Shown in pieces: positions 43,990 to 44,138 of a stretch of 44,138 bases of DNA. Origin of the DNA: Chitinophagaceae bacterium (GTDB lineage Bacteria; Bacteroidota; Bacteroidia; Chitinophagales; Chitinophagaceae); the NCBI GenBank assembly GCA_947456805.1, contig CANGTN010000014.1, positions 1 through 44,138 of the forward strand. Reading direction: 5' to 3'. Numbering within the stretch: the stretch's first letter is position 1; every line of letters begins with the position of its first letter. The position numbers and the translations under genes are program-made. A model generated the notes under the pieces. That model did no database searches, was not told the origin of the DNA, and saw only the letters and a program-made list of their open reading frames with translations.

Positions 43990-44027
43990 AAATAGCGTCG
44001 TTAATTTTTAGCGACGCTATTTTTTTA
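43990..44027 (+). terminator. Rho-independent terminator after the T9SS gene
   Basis: AAATAGCGTCGTTAA (43990-44004) pairs with TTAGCGACGCTATTT (44008-44022) at 14 of 15 positions (the odd one a G-T) around a 3-base loop, followed by a T run to 44027. The GC-rich core and T run make it one of the clearest terminators in the window. Confidence 0.92.
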
Positions 44028-44055
44028 ATGATTAAATATTAACTTGAAATTAAGT

Positions 44056-44138
44056 ATGAAAAAAAAATTATTGCTTTTATTTTTGATTTTATTTTTTTTG
44101 CTTCCTATTCATTTTTTATATGCTCAAAAAAGTGAAAA
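44056..44138 (+). CDS. N-terminus of an exported protein (3' end outside window)
   Basis: The first 27 codons read MKKKLLLLFLILFFLLPIHF and then LYAQKSE: a basic start, a long Leu/Phe core and a probable cut at YA-Q, a standard Bacteroidota signal peptide. The gene starts after the terminator and continues beyond the window; nothing can be said of its function. Confidence 0.7.
   Translation, partial: MKKKLLLLFLILFFLLPIHFLYAQKSE

Overview
The window is a stretch of chromosome from a member of the Bacteroidota, most likely the Chitinophagaceae or close relatives. The evidence is low GC with AT-rich spacers, SusC/SusD pairs, a T9SS-type C-terminal sorting domain, a TonB with the Bacteroidota-type cytoplasmic extension, paired ExbD proteins, a short NuoG without molybdopterin domain, start codons without clear Shine-Dalgarno sites, and a few TAnnTTTG promoter boxes. 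The genus cannot be named from sequence alone.

Layout. (1) 1-293: end of a TPR-like gene, closed by a terminator. (2) 428-15598: a complete 14-subunit complex I (NADH:quinone oxidoreductase) operon in the order nuoA-B-C-D-E-F-G-H-I-J-K-L-M-N, with nuoC and nuoD unfused. It is interrupted twice: a tandem pair of secreted SnoaL/DUF4440-like genes lies between nuoE and nuoF, and a GxxExxY-family gene lies between nuoF and nuoG. The GxxExxY gene sits inside a 515-bp unit bounded by imperfect 36-bp inverted repeats that carry a regular GCAAMG array. Three spacers of the operon (before nuoD, nuoF and nuoI) carry copies of one ~50-bp repeat. (3) 15744-20379: an orphan MacB/FtsX-type permease, a small exported carboxypeptidase-regulatory-domain protein and a large secreted metzincin-type zinc metalloprotease. 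(4) 20716-23782: an exbB-exbD-exbD-tonB energising operon, ended by a terminator, followed by mnmE (tRNA modification GTPase).

(5) 25307-40834: a polysaccharide utilisation locus (PUL) that reads as a beta-mannan system. A divergent minus-strand arm encodes an AraC regulator, a small SGNH esterase and a SASA-type acetylesterase. The plus-strand arm encodes SusC, SusD, an IPT/TIG surface lipoprotein, a GH26 mannanase, an SSS-family symporter, a GH130 mannosyl-glucose phosphorylase, a cellobiose/mannobiose 2-epimerase-like protein and a CE2-like acetyl esterase. The inferred flow is: mannan is bound at the surface, deacetylated by up to three esterases and cut by GH26; short products pass the outer membrane through SusCD (powered by a TonB system such as the one at 20716-23782) and the inner membrane through the symporter; mannobiose is epimerised to mannosyl-glucose and phosphorolysed to mannose-1-phosphate and glucose. 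(6) 40965-43964: a 999-residue secreted beta-helix protein with a T9SS sorting domain, a strong terminator, and the first codons of another exported protein running off the end.

The most unusual structures are the inverted-repeat-bounded GxxExxY cassette and the three-copy spacer repeat in the nuo operon. No rRNA, tRNA, CRISPR array, transposase or integrase was seen.
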